A DNA stretch of 52,712 nt from Acidimicrobiales bacterium (GTDB lineage: Bacteria; Actinomycetota; Acidimicrobiia; Acidimicrobiales; RAAP-2). Under the pieces are notes generated by a model. The model was given only the letters and a program-made list of their open reading frames with translations. It had not been told where the DNA came from and searched no databases. Shown here piece after piece: positions 25,601 to 36,800 of the stretch; the first letter of the stretch is position 1; every line of letters begins with the position of its first letter. The DNA is taken from the NCBI GenBank assembly GCA_017883075.1, contig JADGOI010000004.1, forward strand, positions 1 through 52,712, read 5' to 3'. The position numbers and the translations under genes are program-made.

Positions 25601-25629
25601 AGATATTACAAATCATCATAGATATTACA
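25601..25629. promoter_or_regulatory. direct repeats TGTAATATCT upstream of desaturase
   Basis: On the minus strand the decamer TGTAATATCT occurs twice with 19-bp spacing (25601-25610 and 25620-25629). The repeats lie in the only AT-rich island of this region, 50-80 nt before the presumed desaturase start. A TATGAT between them could be a -10 box. Spacing of about two helical turns fits a regulator binding site; a cold or membrane-state response is speculation. Confidence 0.4.
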
Positions 25630-25939
25630 GGTGAATGTGCCCGGGCACCGCGTGCAGTCTTTCACGAGATATTCGGATGCAATCGTCAACCCGGGTTTCC
25701 GGGGCCTGGCCCTGGTAGATGGCCCTGACGGGTGGTCATCCACACGATGTCACCATCATCGAGACGCCGGCCAGGATCACCCGCGCCCTCCCTGGTCGAT
25801 GCCGGAGGTGCTGTCTCGGGTCTTGCCCCTCGTCCAAGGCGGTCCTGGGCGGCGCGGTTGGGCTTCCGTCCACCGGTGACGGGTGCAGATTTCGGGTCGG
25901 GGACCGCAACCATTCAGCCGGTCCATTTCTCGATCACCG

Positions 25940-26225
25940 GCGGGCTGAACGCGGGTAGTCGTACGAGCCGAAGGATCGAGGTAGCCGGCCATCTCGAGGA
26001 TACCGACCGGGGTTTGACCCGGACCCGGACCTGCGTCCATCTGAGGGCCACCAATGCCTCCTCAGCGGTCCCGAGGCCACCCGGCCAGACAACCATGACT
26101 TCGGACAAGTCGGCCATGGCCGCTTTGCGCTCGTGCACGGTGCCCACCACCTGCTGTTCCGTCATACCGTGATGCGCGGCGTCCTCCGCCTCCAGTTGGC
26201 GGAAGCCAACCCGTCACAAGTCCGC
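25940..26225 (-). pseudogene. decayed LOG-family (TIGR00730-type) phosphoribohydrolase
   Basis: The minus strand carries AHHGMTEQQVVGTVHERKAAM and then VWPGGLGTAEEALVALRWTQ, the substrate-binding core and PGGxGTxEE motif of LOG/lysine-decarboxylase-like proteins. Homology then resumes in a second frame with KPVGILEMAGYLDP. An in-frame stop lies just before the first segment, the N-terminal nucleotide-binding half is missing and the C-terminus is out of frame. This is a gene remnant. The rest of 25563-26351 shows no intact gene. Confidence 0.7.
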
Positions 26226-26351
26226 AATCACCGATGACCCCGTTGGCCACCGCACCCGAGCACCCGCTCTGCTTCCGTGTGCTCGGGGCGCGTACCCGGA
26301 TTTGATCTGGAGAAGACACTCACCCGCTCGAAGTCGGGTGTCACCGGTCCG

Positions 26352-28856
26352 TCATGCTCGGGGGCTCGAAGCACCGGGTGAAGGACGGTCCACGTCTCCC
26401 AGGGATGCGATCCGAGTGCGCCGCCCGACACCACGCCGGACCCGGCGCTTGGCCTTACGCCCCACGATCGTCATGCCCACCGCCGCCATCGCCGCGCCAA
26501 TGGTGATCAACCAACCGGCCCGTTCGGTATTCGTCGTCCCGTAGTGCAGTGTCACCTCATGACTGGTGGGGACGACGACCATCAGGTTGGGTGCCACTCG
26601 CCAGGGGCCCTGGGCACCAGTGGCCTGCCAATTTGGGAAGTACGAGACCTTCACCTCCACCGGTACCCCGATCTTGTCCACATGGAAGCTGATGGTGCTG
26701 TCCGACTGGGCGATGTGGGTCACCGTCGTCACCGGCTCGGGAACCTTGGGTGGGTGAGGGTCACCGATCGGAACCCGATCCCAGTTCGAGGGACCGGTCG
26801 CAGCGGGCACCACGTCCCACCCGGCGGGGTTGTCATACCAGGCCACCGACGGATTCAACCAACTCGTCTGGGCATTTCCCACGCCTTTCCACACCACCGG
26901 CTGATTGGCCAGGGGACGAACCAGTTGCGAGTCGGCTATCCGGTACACCTTCCACGTCGTAGCGAGGGCCTCGCCGTTATAGGTGGTGTGCCAGGGCCCG
27001 CTCGAGGCAACCTGGGTGAGCAGAGGATCAGCTGCTGCGGCCCGTTCAGTTGTCGTCGACGAGGCCAGGAAGTAACGAACTCCGAGCTGTTGCAGATGCT
27101 CGATGCCGAGCGGAACGTTCAGCCCGCCGTACGGCAGTCCCACCATGGCGTCAGACGGTGTGACCGAGAGCTCGCTCTGGTTGATGAAATGATACGGCGT
27201 CGTGGTCGAGGATTCGAAGAGAAGCCCTTCCATCGAATCGATGCATCCGCTGGTCCAATAGGGCAGCAACATCAGCGACTCGGTGGTGCCGAATCGGTTC
27301 AGGGAGGGGTCGTATTCCCACATGGTCCGTCCGCATCCCTGGCGTGCGCCGACATTGGCCATCATGTGGGCCACCGCCTGATATTCGGGGAAGTCGGGCT
27401 TGCGTTCGTAGCCCGAGTAGTTCCAATCGGCCCACGAGCTCGGTTGGTTGGCGCTGACGGTCACTCCGACGTGGGTCAGCGCCGAGGCCGGAAGCACCAG
27501 TGGGGGAAGGACCGCCAGGCACGCCGCCGCCAGCGCGATGAGTGGACCGATGACGGCGCCGGCAGGGGCGGCACTCGGGGTCGGACGTCGGAACCGGCCG
27601 GCCCCCCATTCGGGTCGGCATCGACCATCCTCGCCTGACGGGAGCCGACTGCCAACCAATGCCACCCAGTGCTTGAGCTGTCGTCGACGGATCCATCGAG
27701 CCGCCCCCGAGACAGTCTCCGACACGGCAATCCCACCGAGGAAGTACAGACAAAGGAACCAGAAAGGGAGGAAGCGGACGTTGTAGAGCTTTCCCTGCGG
27801 ATCGAGACAGACCACCCCGGCCGAGATGCCCCCCATGATGGCGATGAACAGACCGACCCGATTACGTCTGATCACCGTCGCCACCAACCCGATGAGGGCG
27901 GCGGCCTGAACCCATCGAGACGAAGCCGGGAAGAGAAGGTGGGGGAAGCCATCGACATTCAGCCATCCCATGTTGGTGGCGTAGGCCTGCCGAACGGCAA
28001 ACGGCACCAGCCACCATGCCGTCAGCCCGATACCGACAACGCCGACAGCCGACGCCCACAACAGGCGGCGCGACCACCGGCGTCTGGCCACTACCCCGAG
28101 CAGCCCTCGCCGGAAGGCGCGACGCAGATCGGCATCGAGGATCAACCACACGCCGGCCCCGGCAACCGCGAAGATTGCCGGGATCAGATGGCACAACAGG
28201 GTGACAGCCAGGAGAACCGCCGCCAGCGACCGGTGGCGACCGGTCCGAAGCCCGGCGGCCACCAGGCCCAGAAAAACCAGTGAGAGCGAGAGACTGAGCG
28301 AGTAGGAGAACTCCCCGGCCAGGGTGGACAGGAGATTGCCGCCGTAGATGGAGAAGCTCGGTTCGAACAGAAAGGGCAAGGTGGCCGCGGCCAGGCACCC
28401 CGGTCCCGGATCGCGCAGACCGGACAGCCGTCCGAACACCCACGCCGCCAGGGGCAGGGTCAGCGTGCCGAGCACCGTCACCAACTTGAAGGCGACGTCG
28501 TAACTCACTACGCCGTTGAACAGCACCGTGAACAGAGCGGGTAGCGGGAAGTAGAAGGTGTACAGCGGGAACCCGTCGTACCACGCTGGATCCCAGCCGG
28601 TCAGTTGGCCGTGGACAAGGAGGTTCGACTCCAAGAACTTGGGCAGCATCACGTGAGCACCGGTGTCACCGCCGGCCGTGGTGGTAGAGGCCAGCAGCAG
28701 CGATGGATGGAGTTGCCAGAGTGCAACCGCCGTGGCACCCAGAATTGCTAGGACGGAGGCCCAGGCCGGCCAGGCCGAAGGCCGGGTGATCCGTTGGATC
28801 AGGCGATGAGCGGGATGGACCGCTAAAGGAGAGGTGGCCACGTCAGAAGAGAACAC
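26352..28856 (-). CDS. large polytopic membrane protein, GT-C / PTPS-related (PF10131-like)
   Basis: 834 aa. A first helix near residues 33-50 is followed by an external loop with TTTAGGDTGAHVM and later GWDPAWYDGFPLYTFYFPLP. This pattern is seen in GT-C-like membrane proteins annotated as 6-pyruvoyl-tetrahydropterin-synthase-related. About ten more helices follow to residue ~450, then a large extracytoplasmic domain (about 465-780), a final helix near 788-808 and a basic tail. Likely a polyprenyl-phosphate-sugar glycosyltransferase or flippase-linked protein; the substrate is unknown. Its start overlaps the CPBP protease end by 14 nt, so the two are one operon. Confidence 0.6.
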   Translation of the reverse strand: MFSSDVATSPLAVHPAHRLIQRITRPSAWPAWASVLAILGATAVALWQLHPSLLLASTTTAGGDTGAHVMLPKFLESNLLVHGQLTGWDPAWYDGFPLYTFYFPLPALFTVLFNGVVSYDVAFKLVTVLGTLTLPLAAWVFGRLSGLRDPGPGCLAAATLPFLFEPSFSIYGGNLLSTLAGEFSYSLSLSLSLVFLGLVAAGLRTGRHRSLAAVLLAVTLLCHLIPAIFAVAGAGVWLILDADLRRAFRRGLLGVVARRRWSRRLLWASAVGVVGIGLTAWWLVPFAVRQAYATNMGWLNVDGFPHLLFPASSRWVQAAALIGLVATVIRRNRVGLFIAIMGGISAGVVCLDPQGKLYNVRFLPFWFLCLYFLGGIAVSETVSGAARWIRRRQLKHWVALVGSRLPSGEDGRCRPEWGAGRFRRPTPSAAPAGAVIGPLIALAAACLAVLPPLVLPASALTHVGVTVSANQPSSWADWNYSGYERKPDFPEYQAVAHMMANVGARQGCGRTMWEYDPSLNRFGTTESLMLLPYWTSGCIDSMEGLLFESSTTTPYHFINQSELSVTPSDAMVGLPYGGLNVPLGIEHLQQLGVRYFLASSTTTERAAAADPLLTQVASSGPWHTTYNGEALATTWKVYRIADSQLVRPLANQPVVWKGVGNAQTSWLNPSVAWYDNPAGWDVVPAATGPSNWDRVPIGDPHPPKVPEPVTTVTHIAQSDSTISFHVDKIGVPVEVKVSYFPNWQATGAQGPWRVAPNLMVVVPTSHEVTLHYGTTNTERAGWLITIGAAMAAVGMTIVGRKAKRRVRRGVGRRTRIASLGDVDRPSPGASSPRA

Positions 28857-29832
28857 CAGTGCCGGCGGCGAGGGTTGCCACCACCGCTACCAGGTTGAAG
28901 GTGGCGTGCGAGACCATATTCATGCCCAGCCGCCCGGTCCGGTACGCGACGAACGACAGGATGATCCCGAAGATGGCCAATCCGGGGAGTTGGAGCGATT
29001 CGGCGTGGGCAAGTCCAAACAGGACCCCGGTGATCACGATGGCCAAAGCCGGGCCGACCCAGTGCCCGAACGTTCCGAACAGACGGGCGAACGACCGCAA
29101 CAACAAACCCCGGAAGAACAACTCTTCGAAGAATGGCGCACCGACCACCGTCAGGATGGCGATGACGGCGAATCCGATCCCGTGCGAACCCCCCGTCAAC
29201 TTCTGACTGGGCGCATTGAACTTGCTGTTGAAGTTGTTCACGTGCTGCGAGATCGGGACGTAGATGGCGGCCACCAGAATTTGGCCACCGATCCCGATGG
29301 GTATCCCCATCAGATCAATCCATTTGAAGCGGAGGCCGAGATCCCGTACGGCACTACGGGTGCCGCGGACGGTGGAGGCCAGCCAGGGTCCCCCGAAGAA
29401 CCCGGCCCACAGACCAAGCAGGGTGGACACGATGTACCAGGTCGGCGGCTCACTGAGATTGGCGATGGCATTGAGGCTGTGGAGCTTGCCGGCTGCCGCC
29501 GAAGCCACCACTACGAAAATGGCGCCCAGAACCTGACCGGCCAGGAAGCCCAGCGCACCGAAGAAGAGCCACATCCAGGCCGGACCGCGTGAAGTGGGCG
29601 CCGCCCCTGCGTCCAACTGACGATTCAGCGGCATATCTCCCGGGGCGAGGGCGGCGACAGGACCGCCCGGGTCGGCCGGGTCGACTATCGCGGTGTGACC
29701 CCACGGCGACAGGGGTTGTGCCCAGCCCGGAGGCGGCGGAGCCCATCCGCCGGGGGGTACCCAACCCGGTGGAGGTACCCATCCGGGAGGCGGAATCCAC
29801 CCGCCTGCTCCGCCTTCTCCTCCGTTGGTCAC
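28843..29832 (-). CDS. CPBP family intramembrane metalloprotease
   Basis: 329 aa. The CAAX protease / bacteriocin-processing motifs are intact: Glu236-Glu237-x3-Arg241 in FFEELFFRG, FGLAHAE with His276, and HATFN with His309/Asn313. Around six transmembrane helices lie between residues 87 and 325. The N-terminal ~45 residues are a cytosolic Pro/Trp repeat (GWIPPPGWVPPPGWVPPGGW), a feature repeated in other form in the MmpS-like protein at 50 kb. GTG start with a leaderless promoter. Bacterial CPBP proteins often process or protect against peptides; the target here is unknown. Divergent from ftsH. Confidence 0.88.
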   Translation of the reverse strand: MTNGGEGGAGGWIPPPGWVPPPGWVPPGGWAPPPPGWAQPLSPWGHTAIVDPADPGGPVAALAPGDMPLNRQLDAGAAPTSRGPAWMWLFFGALGFLAGQVLGAIFVVVASAAAGKLHSLNAIANLSEPPTWYIVSTLLGLWAGFFGGPWLASTVRGTRSAVRDLGLRFKWIDLMGIPIGIGGQILVAAIYVPISQHVNNFNSKFNAPSQKLTGGSHGIGFAVIAILTVVGAPFFEELFFRGLLLRSFARLFGTFGHWVGPALAIVITGVLFGLAHAESLQLPGLAIFGIILSFVAYRTGRLGMNMVSHATFNLVAVVATLAAGTGVLF

Positions 29833-29844
29833 GCCGACACGTTA
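29833..29844 (-). promoter_or_regulatory. leaderless promoter of CPBP protease operon
   Basis: Minus strand TAACGT (29839-29844), six bases, then the GTG ending at 29832. Confidence 0.55.
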
Positions 29845-29930
29845 CCGATCACCACCCCTTCCCCGGTAGCGCCCCTCGTAACTGCCGCACGCATCAACAG
29901 GGCGATGCCTCGCTGCCACCCATGGCCGCA

Positions 29931-29942
29931 TAACATAGGGCG
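29931..29942 (+). promoter_or_regulatory. leaderless promoter of ftsH
   Basis: TAACAT (29931-29936), six bases, then GTG at 29943. No Shine-Dalgarno. It mirrors the TAACGT-N6-GTG promoter of the divergent CPBP gene about 90 bp away. Confidence 0.6.
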
Positions 29943-32195
29943 GTGACCCCGCCTAACCCCAATCTGCCCCCAGGTCCGATGAACTCCGGTGGACCCGGCG
30001 ATGGAGCACCAGGTCAGAACAGAAACCGCCTGATTCTCTATGTGGTGATTGCTGTCGCCGTCCTGGCCGTCTTGATAGTCCCTTCGTTGATGCACACGTC
30101 TCACGCGAATTCGCTGAGTTACAACACGTTCCTCAGCGATCTTCAAGCCAAACAGGTCAAGTCGGCCAATGTGAACCAGAGCAGCGGCGTCATCACCGGG
30201 ACACTGAACAACGGGATCAGTTACACGGTCAACGGGCCCAACCCGGTCATCGACTCTGAAGTCACCGCCCTCCACGTCCTCGGAAACAATTACAAGTTGG
30301 TGACGCCTCCGTCCAACAGCTTGCTCGGGATCATCTTGACGTGGGTCCTCCCATTTGCGCTCATCTTCGGAGTCTTCTTCTACATCAGTCGTAAGGCGCA
30401 GGGTCAAATGGGAAGCATCATGTCGATCGGACGGTCCAAGGCCAAGCTGTATTCCACCGAACGGCCGTCCACCACCTTCGATGATGTAGCCGGTTACGGG
30501 GGCGTCAAACTCGAGATCAGCGAAGTCGTCGATTTCCTCAAGACCCCGGCCCGTTTCAAGGACATCGGCGCACGTATCCCAAAGGGAATTCTGCTGGTGG
30601 GCCCGCCGGGCACCGGCAAGACCCTCCTCGCCCGGGCGGTGGCCGGTGAGGCCGGTGTGCCGTTCATGTCGGTCAGCGGCTCGGACTTCATGGAGATGTT
30701 CGTGGGCGTCGGCGCCAGTCGGGTACGTGACCTGTTCGCCACCGCCCGGAAGCAGGCTCCGGCCATCGTGTTCATCGACGAGATCGACTCGATCGGCCGA
30801 AAGCGTGGTGCCGGTTTGGGCGGTGGCCACGATGAGCGCGAGCAAACCCTCAACCAACTCCTTTCGGAGATGGACGGGTTCGAACCGACCGAGGGCATCG
30901 TAGTGATGGCCGCCACCAACCGGCCCGACATCCTGGATGCCGCCATTCTTCGGCCTGGTCGCTTCGACCGGCAGATCGTGGTGCCTCTACCCGACCTCGA
31001 AGAACGGCTGCCCATTCTGCAGGTGCACTGCAAAGACAAGCGCGTCGCCCCCACCGTGGATCTCGGCGTCGTGGCCCGGGGAACGCCCGGGATGAGCGGA
31101 GCCGACCTGGCCAACCTGGTGAACGAAGCCGCACTCCACGCCGTGCGCCGGGGCTCGGAGGTCATCGAGAACGTCGACTTCGAAGCGGCGAGGGATCGCG
31201 TCCTGATGGGGCAGCGCCGCGAGAGCCTGGTGCTCTCCGATGCAGAAAAGGAACGGGTGGCCTTCCACGAAGGCGGCCACGCAGTGTTGGCCTATGTCCT
31301 CCCCGGTGCCGATCCGGTCCACAAGGTGACCATTCTGCCGACGGGGATGGCCCTGGGCGTCACCATGCAACTCCCGATGGAAGAGCGTCATATCCATCCA
31401 CGCCAGAACATCGAGGACTCGCTGGCCGTCCGGATGGGTGGTCGGGCCGCCGAGTTGCTCGTCTATGGCGATCTCTCGACGGGGGCGAGCAACGACCTGG
31501 TGGGCAACACCGAACTTGCCCGCAAGATGGTGCGTGAATGGGGCATGAGCGACAAGATCGGTCCCATGGCATGGGGATCCCAGGGCCAGGTGTTTCTGGG
31601 TGAGGACCTGATGCACACCCGCGACTATTCGGAACACACCGGGCAGGTCATCGACGACGAGGTCGAGATCATCCTCAGGGGGCAAGAAGAACGGGCGCTC
31701 GAGGTCCTAGCCCGCCACCGGGGCGGGCTGGACGCAGTGGCCCGGGCCCTTCTCGACGAGGAGACGATCGACGGAGAGACTGTCGGCCGCCTGGTCGACA
31801 CCTCGTACGGTCGGCCCGTGCACGAGCATGGTGCCAAGTCCATCCCCCCCGTCTTTGTGGCAGCACAACACGGCCCGACCGGATCAGACAACGACGATGG
31901 ACCCGTGGGAGAAGGGTCGATCCCCAGCGCCAGCGCCAGCGCCGAGACTGCCTCCGCCGACGCGGGAGTGCCGACACCGGCCCCCACGGACGCGGACTCC
32001 CCTACCAACGTCGGTGTCTCCGGGGCCAAGGATGCCGAAGCCCCGTCACCCACCCATTCACCGTGGCCACCCCCATCGACCCCTGCGGGTCATGCTCCCC
32101 AGGTTGCGACCCCCTGGCCCAAGCGTCCGGCACCCGGTCACTGGCCCCGCCAGGCACCGTGGCCACCGCCACCGCCACCGCCGCCTTCTCGATAA
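29943..32195 (+). CDS. ftsH: ATP-dependent zinc metalloprotease FtsH
   Basis: 750 aa membrane-bound AAA+ protease degrading misfolded or regulatory membrane and cytosolic proteins. Two transmembrane helices (about 29-49 and 125-146) flank a small external domain. Walker A GPPGTGKT is near residue 220, Walker B FIDEID follows, SRH motif [21 protein letters not shown] is intact, and the zinc site HEGGH is near 442 (HExxH with Gly instead of the usual Ala). A zinc-ligand Asp region (STGASNDL) follows. After about residue 630 comes a long Pro/Ala/Ser-rich tail ending in poly-Pro, longer than in most FtsH. GTG start set by the leaderless promoter. Confidence 0.96.
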   Translation: MTPPNPNLPPGPMNSGGPGDGAPGQNRNRLILYVVIAVAVLAVLIVPSLMHTSHANSLSYNTFLSDLQAKQVKSANVNQSSGVITGTLNNGISYTVNGPNPVIDSEVTALHVLGNNYKLVTPPSNSLLGIILTWVLPFALIFGVFFYISRKAQGQMGSIMSIGRSKAKLYSTERPSTTFDDVAGYGGVKLEISEVVDFLKTPARFKDIGARIPKGILLVGPPGTGKTLLARAVAGEAGVPFMSVSGSDFMEMFVGVGASRVRDLFATARKQAPAIVFIDEIDSIGRKRGAGLGGGHDEREQTLNQLLSEMDGFEPTEGIVVMAATNRPDILDAAILRPGRFDRQIVVPLPDLEERLPILQVHCKDKRVAPTVDLGVVARGTPGMSGADLANLVNEAALHAVRRGSEVIENVDFEAARDRVLMGQRRESLVLSDAEKERVAFHEGGHAVLAYVLPGADPVHKVTILPTGMALGVTMQLPMEERHIHPRQNIEDSLAVRMGGRAAELLVYGDLSTGASNDLVGNTELARKMVREWGMSDKIGPMAWGSQGQVFLGEDLMHTRDYSEHTGQVIDDEVEIILRGQEERALEVLARHRGGLDAVARALLDEETIDGETVGRLVDTSYGRPVHEHGAKSIPPVFVAAQHGPTGSDNDDGPVGEGSIPSASASAETASADAGVPTPAPTDADSPTNVGVSGAKDAEAPSPTHSPWPPPSTPAGHAPQVATPWPKRPAPGHWPRQAPWPPPPPPPPSR

Positions 32196-32313
32196 GCCCG
32201 ACGGCTGGCCCCGAACCGGGCGGGAAGTCGGCCTGTTGGCCGCAGCCGGTGGGTGGAGCGATCGGTTGGCCAGGGACGGACCCTCGGGGTCGGCACCCGA
32301 GCCATCGAGGAAC

Positions 32314-33897
32314 TCAGGAAGTGAATGGCATGCCGGTCGACGACACGATCCCCACCGCTCCGGTCGGGCCGTCATCCACCTCGACGGTGACCGGTTGAGT
32401 TGAGCTCACATCGAATGTCTCGAGCCCACTGACCAGTTTGGAGTCAAGGACCATCAACGAGCCGGGAGCAACGGTGAACGAGCCCACCATCGCACCGGTT
32501 CCCGCCGTTGCGACCCGCACGTATGCAGGCGACGTCCCTGGGTTCGCAATCCCCAAGCTGACGACGGTGGCGCCGGGGGTACCCGGGGCGGTCCCGGCCC
32601 CAGGGGCCGGGACCAGCCAGTGGGTTCTCGCCGCCGACGTTCCGGCACTCGCCCCCCACACCGGAGGTGTCGAGCCCGCTGCTGCCTGTACCGAACGGGA
32701 GACGACCAGGCCCACCGAGGCGTTGACAGTCACCGCATACGGTGCCTGACCGGGCAAGCGGCTCGAGCCCGAGGCCACGAAGGTCACCACTGATTGAGCC
32801 GGTACGGGGACCTGGATGGGAACCACCGACGCCGATGGAAGTCCGATGCGGAAGGTCGCCATCCCTGCCTTGGCGCCAGGGTTGGCCAGATGAAACGTGA
32901 CGGTTCCTTTGGCGGAGTTCGTCGTCTGGGCGAAGTGCCAGACGGTGGAGAGGGAGGGAGATCCAAGCCGAAGCGCCAGGCCGCCGGTCGGGCCGGTCGA
33001 CCACTGCTGCACTTCATCGGCCACGATCGCTGTCGACTGTGCCGAGACCAGGGTGGCGATCTCCGGTTGATTCTGCACAAAATCGCCGACGTTCTCCGCT
33101 ACAACTTGGCCCGCCGGCACAACCAAACCCTGATAGGTCGACGGCGTGATGATTCCGGAATCGGTCAGAAATGAGACGTTGATCACCGCGTCGGTTGAGG
33201 TCGGGTTGAACAAGTCGAGAATCAATGCGTTGCCGGCGGTCGTCGACCCCCCGGCGAAATACCACGACGTGGCTATCTGTGAGGCACAGGGGGTGGTGCT
33301 CCATCCGCCCGTGCCGGTCACCACCTGGTTGGCGGCCACTCCTCCTCCGGCGAACACGAACGACGTTGCCACATCACCGGCCGTCAACCCGGCCCCCGGG
33401 TTGACGGCAGTCGTCGCCATGGGCGGGACGCCGATCGTCCGAACAATGGGAGGACCCGGTGTTCCAGAACTGGCGGCGCCACTTCCCGTCCCCGGCGCAA
33501 CCCGGGAGGTCATGGTCCCGTCAACGGTCTTGTTGGTGGTATTGGTCAAGTAGATGGTGGTTCCCGCCAGGCCACCGAACCCCGAGGCACCGCCGGTGCA
33601 GAATGCCGATGAAGCAGAAGAACTGGCTGCGGGAATGGACACGGCGTCGGTGACACGGGCCGCGCCGGGCTGGGACGGAGCGGTGACGACGACATCAACG
33701 ATTCCTATGCCGATCGCCACGATGGCCACCCCGACCAGCGCTGCCATCCGACCCTGCACCGGACGGAGCTGTCGACGGGTCCGGGCCGAGGTCCGGTCGG
33801 AATGGCGAGCTCCATCGGAATGGCGGGATCGACCGGATTTGGCATGACGGCCTGTTTTGCCGTGGCGTCCGGATTGGCGGATCAAGGGGTCGCTCAC
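32314..33897 (-). CDS. DUF5719 family membrane-anchored surface protein
   Basis: 527 aa. A very basic His/Ser/Arg-rich cytosolic start (residues 1-50), one transmembrane helix at about 51-72 (MAALVGVAIVAIGIGIVDVV) and a large Ser/Thr/Ala/Gly-rich extracytoplasmic part of repeated beta-sandwich-like segments. SSWYFAGGSTTAGNA-like and VWHFAQTTNSAKGT segments (WxFA motifs) recur, typical of DUF5719 proteins of actinobacteria. These sit next to giant GT2 proteins, as here: its ATG overlaps the GT2 stop (ATGA). It may bind or scaffold a cell-wall glycan. Function unproven. Confidence 0.75.
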   Translation of the reverse strand: MSDPLIRQSGRHGKTGRHAKSGRSRHSDGARHSDRTSARTRRQLRPVQGRMAALVGVAIVAIGIGIVDVVVTAPSQPGAARVTDAVSIPAASSSASSAFCTGGASGFGGLAGTTIYLTNTTNKTVDGTMTSRVAPGTGSGAASSGTPGPPIVRTIGVPPMATTAVNPGAGLTAGDVATSFVFAGGGVAANQVVTGTGGWSTTPCASQIATSWYFAGGSTTAGNALILDLFNPTSTDAVINVSFLTDSGIITPSTYQGLVVPAGQVVAENVGDFVQNQPEIATLVSAQSTAIVADEVQQWSTGPTGGLALRLGSPSLSTVWHFAQTTNSAKGTVTFHLANPGAKAGMATFRIGLPSASVVPIQVPVPAQSVVTFVASGSSRLPGQAPYAVTVNASVGLVVSRSVQAAAGSTPPVWGASAGTSAARTHWLVPAPGAGTAPGTPGATVVSLGIANPGTSPAYVRVATAGTGAMVGSFTVAPGSLMVLDSKLVSGLETFDVSSTQPVTVEVDDGPTGAVGIVSSTGMPFTS

Positions 33898-36800
33898 TCT
33901 TCCAACCCCCCGAACTGGTCGGCCTCAGCTTCAAAATCGAGCTCAGGTATGGGATGGGGCTCGGAATGACGACGCCACCGCAGGAGTACCGATTGCAACC
34001 ACGGCCGCATGACCCCGCGCTGTTCAATCAGTGCCGCAGCCACAAGTAGCCATAGGACCAATTCGAACCCCACTGAAAGCGGAGACCACAGGCTGCCGTT
34101 GAATCGGAGCGTTGCCCGCCCGCCTCCGGCCACGCGATACTGGCCGGCCCACCCGAACGCGGCAGACATCGGATACGTGGTTCCATCCGACGCCACCAAA
34201 CTCCACCGCGCCGCAGGAGCAAGCGCGGAAAGGACAGTTCCGGCGGGAATCGTTCCCTGATACGAGAGTGAAGCTGCGGGACCCGGCAAGACAGGTACCG
34301 CCCCGGGGACAATGGGGGCTCCGGTAGCAGTTCCCAGAACATCTGGTGTTCCCGGGGATCCCCTTCCGATGGCCGCCTCTGCTGCCACGGCCGTCCGCGA
34401 TGCAGACGCGACAGCCGACCGCTCGGGCAACCACGCGGTGTTCTCATAGACGCTGATCCCGGTTTCGGCAAAGACTGATTGGAGATCGAGTTGGTGAGCC
34501 AGGGCCGGTGCCAGGTCAGCCGGAACCGGGTATTCCGTCGGGTTCTGGACCAAAGAGATGACGGGCGCCAGTGCGGTCACCTTCACCACGTAGCGCACCC
34601 CGGCCGGAGCCAGCATGCGTCCGAGTTGATCGGTCTGACCGGAACGGGCCTGATTCACTGCATGCGCCAACGTGGAAGCTGGACCCGGTCCGGTTGCATT
34701 CCACAGCCAGGAGGCATCGGGTGTTCCGTCCTCTGAGGTGGCGTAGGCCAGCCCATCTCCCGCACTCCACGACCCCTGGTTCAACGCCCGCGCGTCACCC
34801 AGCCACAACACCCGAAATGCCCCATCCGCCGTCTTTGCATGCATCCACGCCAGAGTCTGGCTGAAGTCGTTCTGGGGGAGGTCCCAACGCCCCGGGAGTG
34901 CCGAGGCCAACATCGGAAAGGCTCCGAGCACCATGGCGGCAGCGGCGGCAGCAGTGGCGAGTTGCTTCCACCCAAAGGTGGCGGCACGCAGGTCTTCCTC
35001 AAAGGCAGCGATCCCGAGACCGATAGCCATCGAGATGGCCGCTGCGGCCGGTCCCAATAGGACATTTGGATCGATGGCCAGAGTGCCGGTCCAACCCCTG
35101 CCGACCACCCACGCCACAAACCAGAACACCATGGCAATCGACCAGCACCGACCGGCCCACCCGAACCGGGCATTCCGACCCAACAGCAGCGGAAGCAGAG
35201 CGGCCACACCGAACCCCCAGGTCAGCGGCGAGTTGCCGATGGGCCCGACCGAGAACTGCAGCAGATTTCCCCACGACGCCGCCCCCGAGGTCGGCCCGCC
35301 TACCCCAAAGACGCTGATGGCACCACCACCGGCAGACACCACGCCGATCAACCACGGGAGGCAAAGGACCCCGGCCACCGCGGTGGACCCGAGCGCTAGC
35401 CACAGTGCCCTCGCCGCCGAGGTGAACTCGCCGAGGATGCAGGACGAAAGTGCCACCGCCAGGCCGGCAAGGACGACGACGAAAGCGGCGGCGGGCACAA
35501 TGGAGATCAGAACGGCTTCAAGTACTCCCAACAAGAGGAGTCTTCGCAAGGTTCGGTGACGGGCCAACCATCGCCTTCCCGTCGGGGCCGTCGGATCGAG
35601 CGCAGTTCTCCTCCGACCCGAGCCTCTCTTCGCTCTATTCGCAAGCGCCCCGGACCGGTCAGGTCCCAGAACCGGGGCGAACGGGGCGATCCGGGTGAAT
35701 CGGAAGAGGTGGCCGAAAACCCACGGAGCGCCGGCATATACGGCCAGTGCCCCGAGCCGCCCAAGGGCAAGGGCGTTGTAGGGAATGGGCACAGCCAAAT
35801 AGACGATCCCGGCCACCAGAGATGCCCGTTGGGATCCAAATGGGCGCACAAGTCGCACCATGCCCCACGCTCCCAAGGGAATACACCCGAAGATCAGCAC
35901 CTTCTGGGTAAGTCCCATGGCACCGATGAGCACCGTCCCCACCACTCCTACCAACGCGAATGCCGGGGACGCGGGGGCGGTGGAACCGACGCCTGAGGGG
36001 TGCCAGCCGGCGGCGAACTGAACGAATGTCGAAGACCAACTCGGAAATGGCACGAACTGCCCAATGGACGGGAAGGCACCCGACAGCAGACTCCGGGAAC
36101 CGACACCCACCACGAATGCCACCGCCAGCCACGACAGCACGCGCACCCGGCCGCTGATCTGCCCGCGGGATGATGTCGCCGTTTCGGCGGCCCATGCATC
36201 GTTCGGTGGGGTAGGTCGGTCGCCTCCGACACCGTTGTCAGCCTCCACCAAGTCATCGAGGACGCTGCCCAAGCCACCCTCAGCTTCCCCGCCGGAAGCC
36301 TCGAGTTCATCGGCGTGCGCCCCACGGAACCCGAATTGGAAGACCCGGCGGGCATACGCCGACAATCGAGCACTCCCCGCCACCTGCAACAGGCGTATCT
36401 CCTTGTCGCTGAGCTGCCGATGCGATTGGATTTCTTTTCGCTGCCGCCGGGTGATGCCCACGTGATGAAGATTCCAACGCCATGCCTCCAGCACGGCGCG
36501 CACCCGGGAGCGATTCCCCGCCGCCGCGGCCACGATGAGCTCGCCCAGGGTCAACAGGATGATCTGGGGCACCACGCGTAGCAGGTGGAACGTGCCGTAG
36601 CATTTGAAGACGACGTGCAGCTCGTGGCGCCGCTGCAACTCCTGCAGCGTCACCGGATGACGGCGGTGCTCCCCGGGGACAGCAACGAGAGAGTCAGGTA
36701 TCAGGCGAGACCCACTGGCCAGCTCTTCACGATGTCGGACTCGCGCATCAGGTACCACGATGATCCGGGCCCCAACCACCTGGGCCCGCCAACAGAGATC

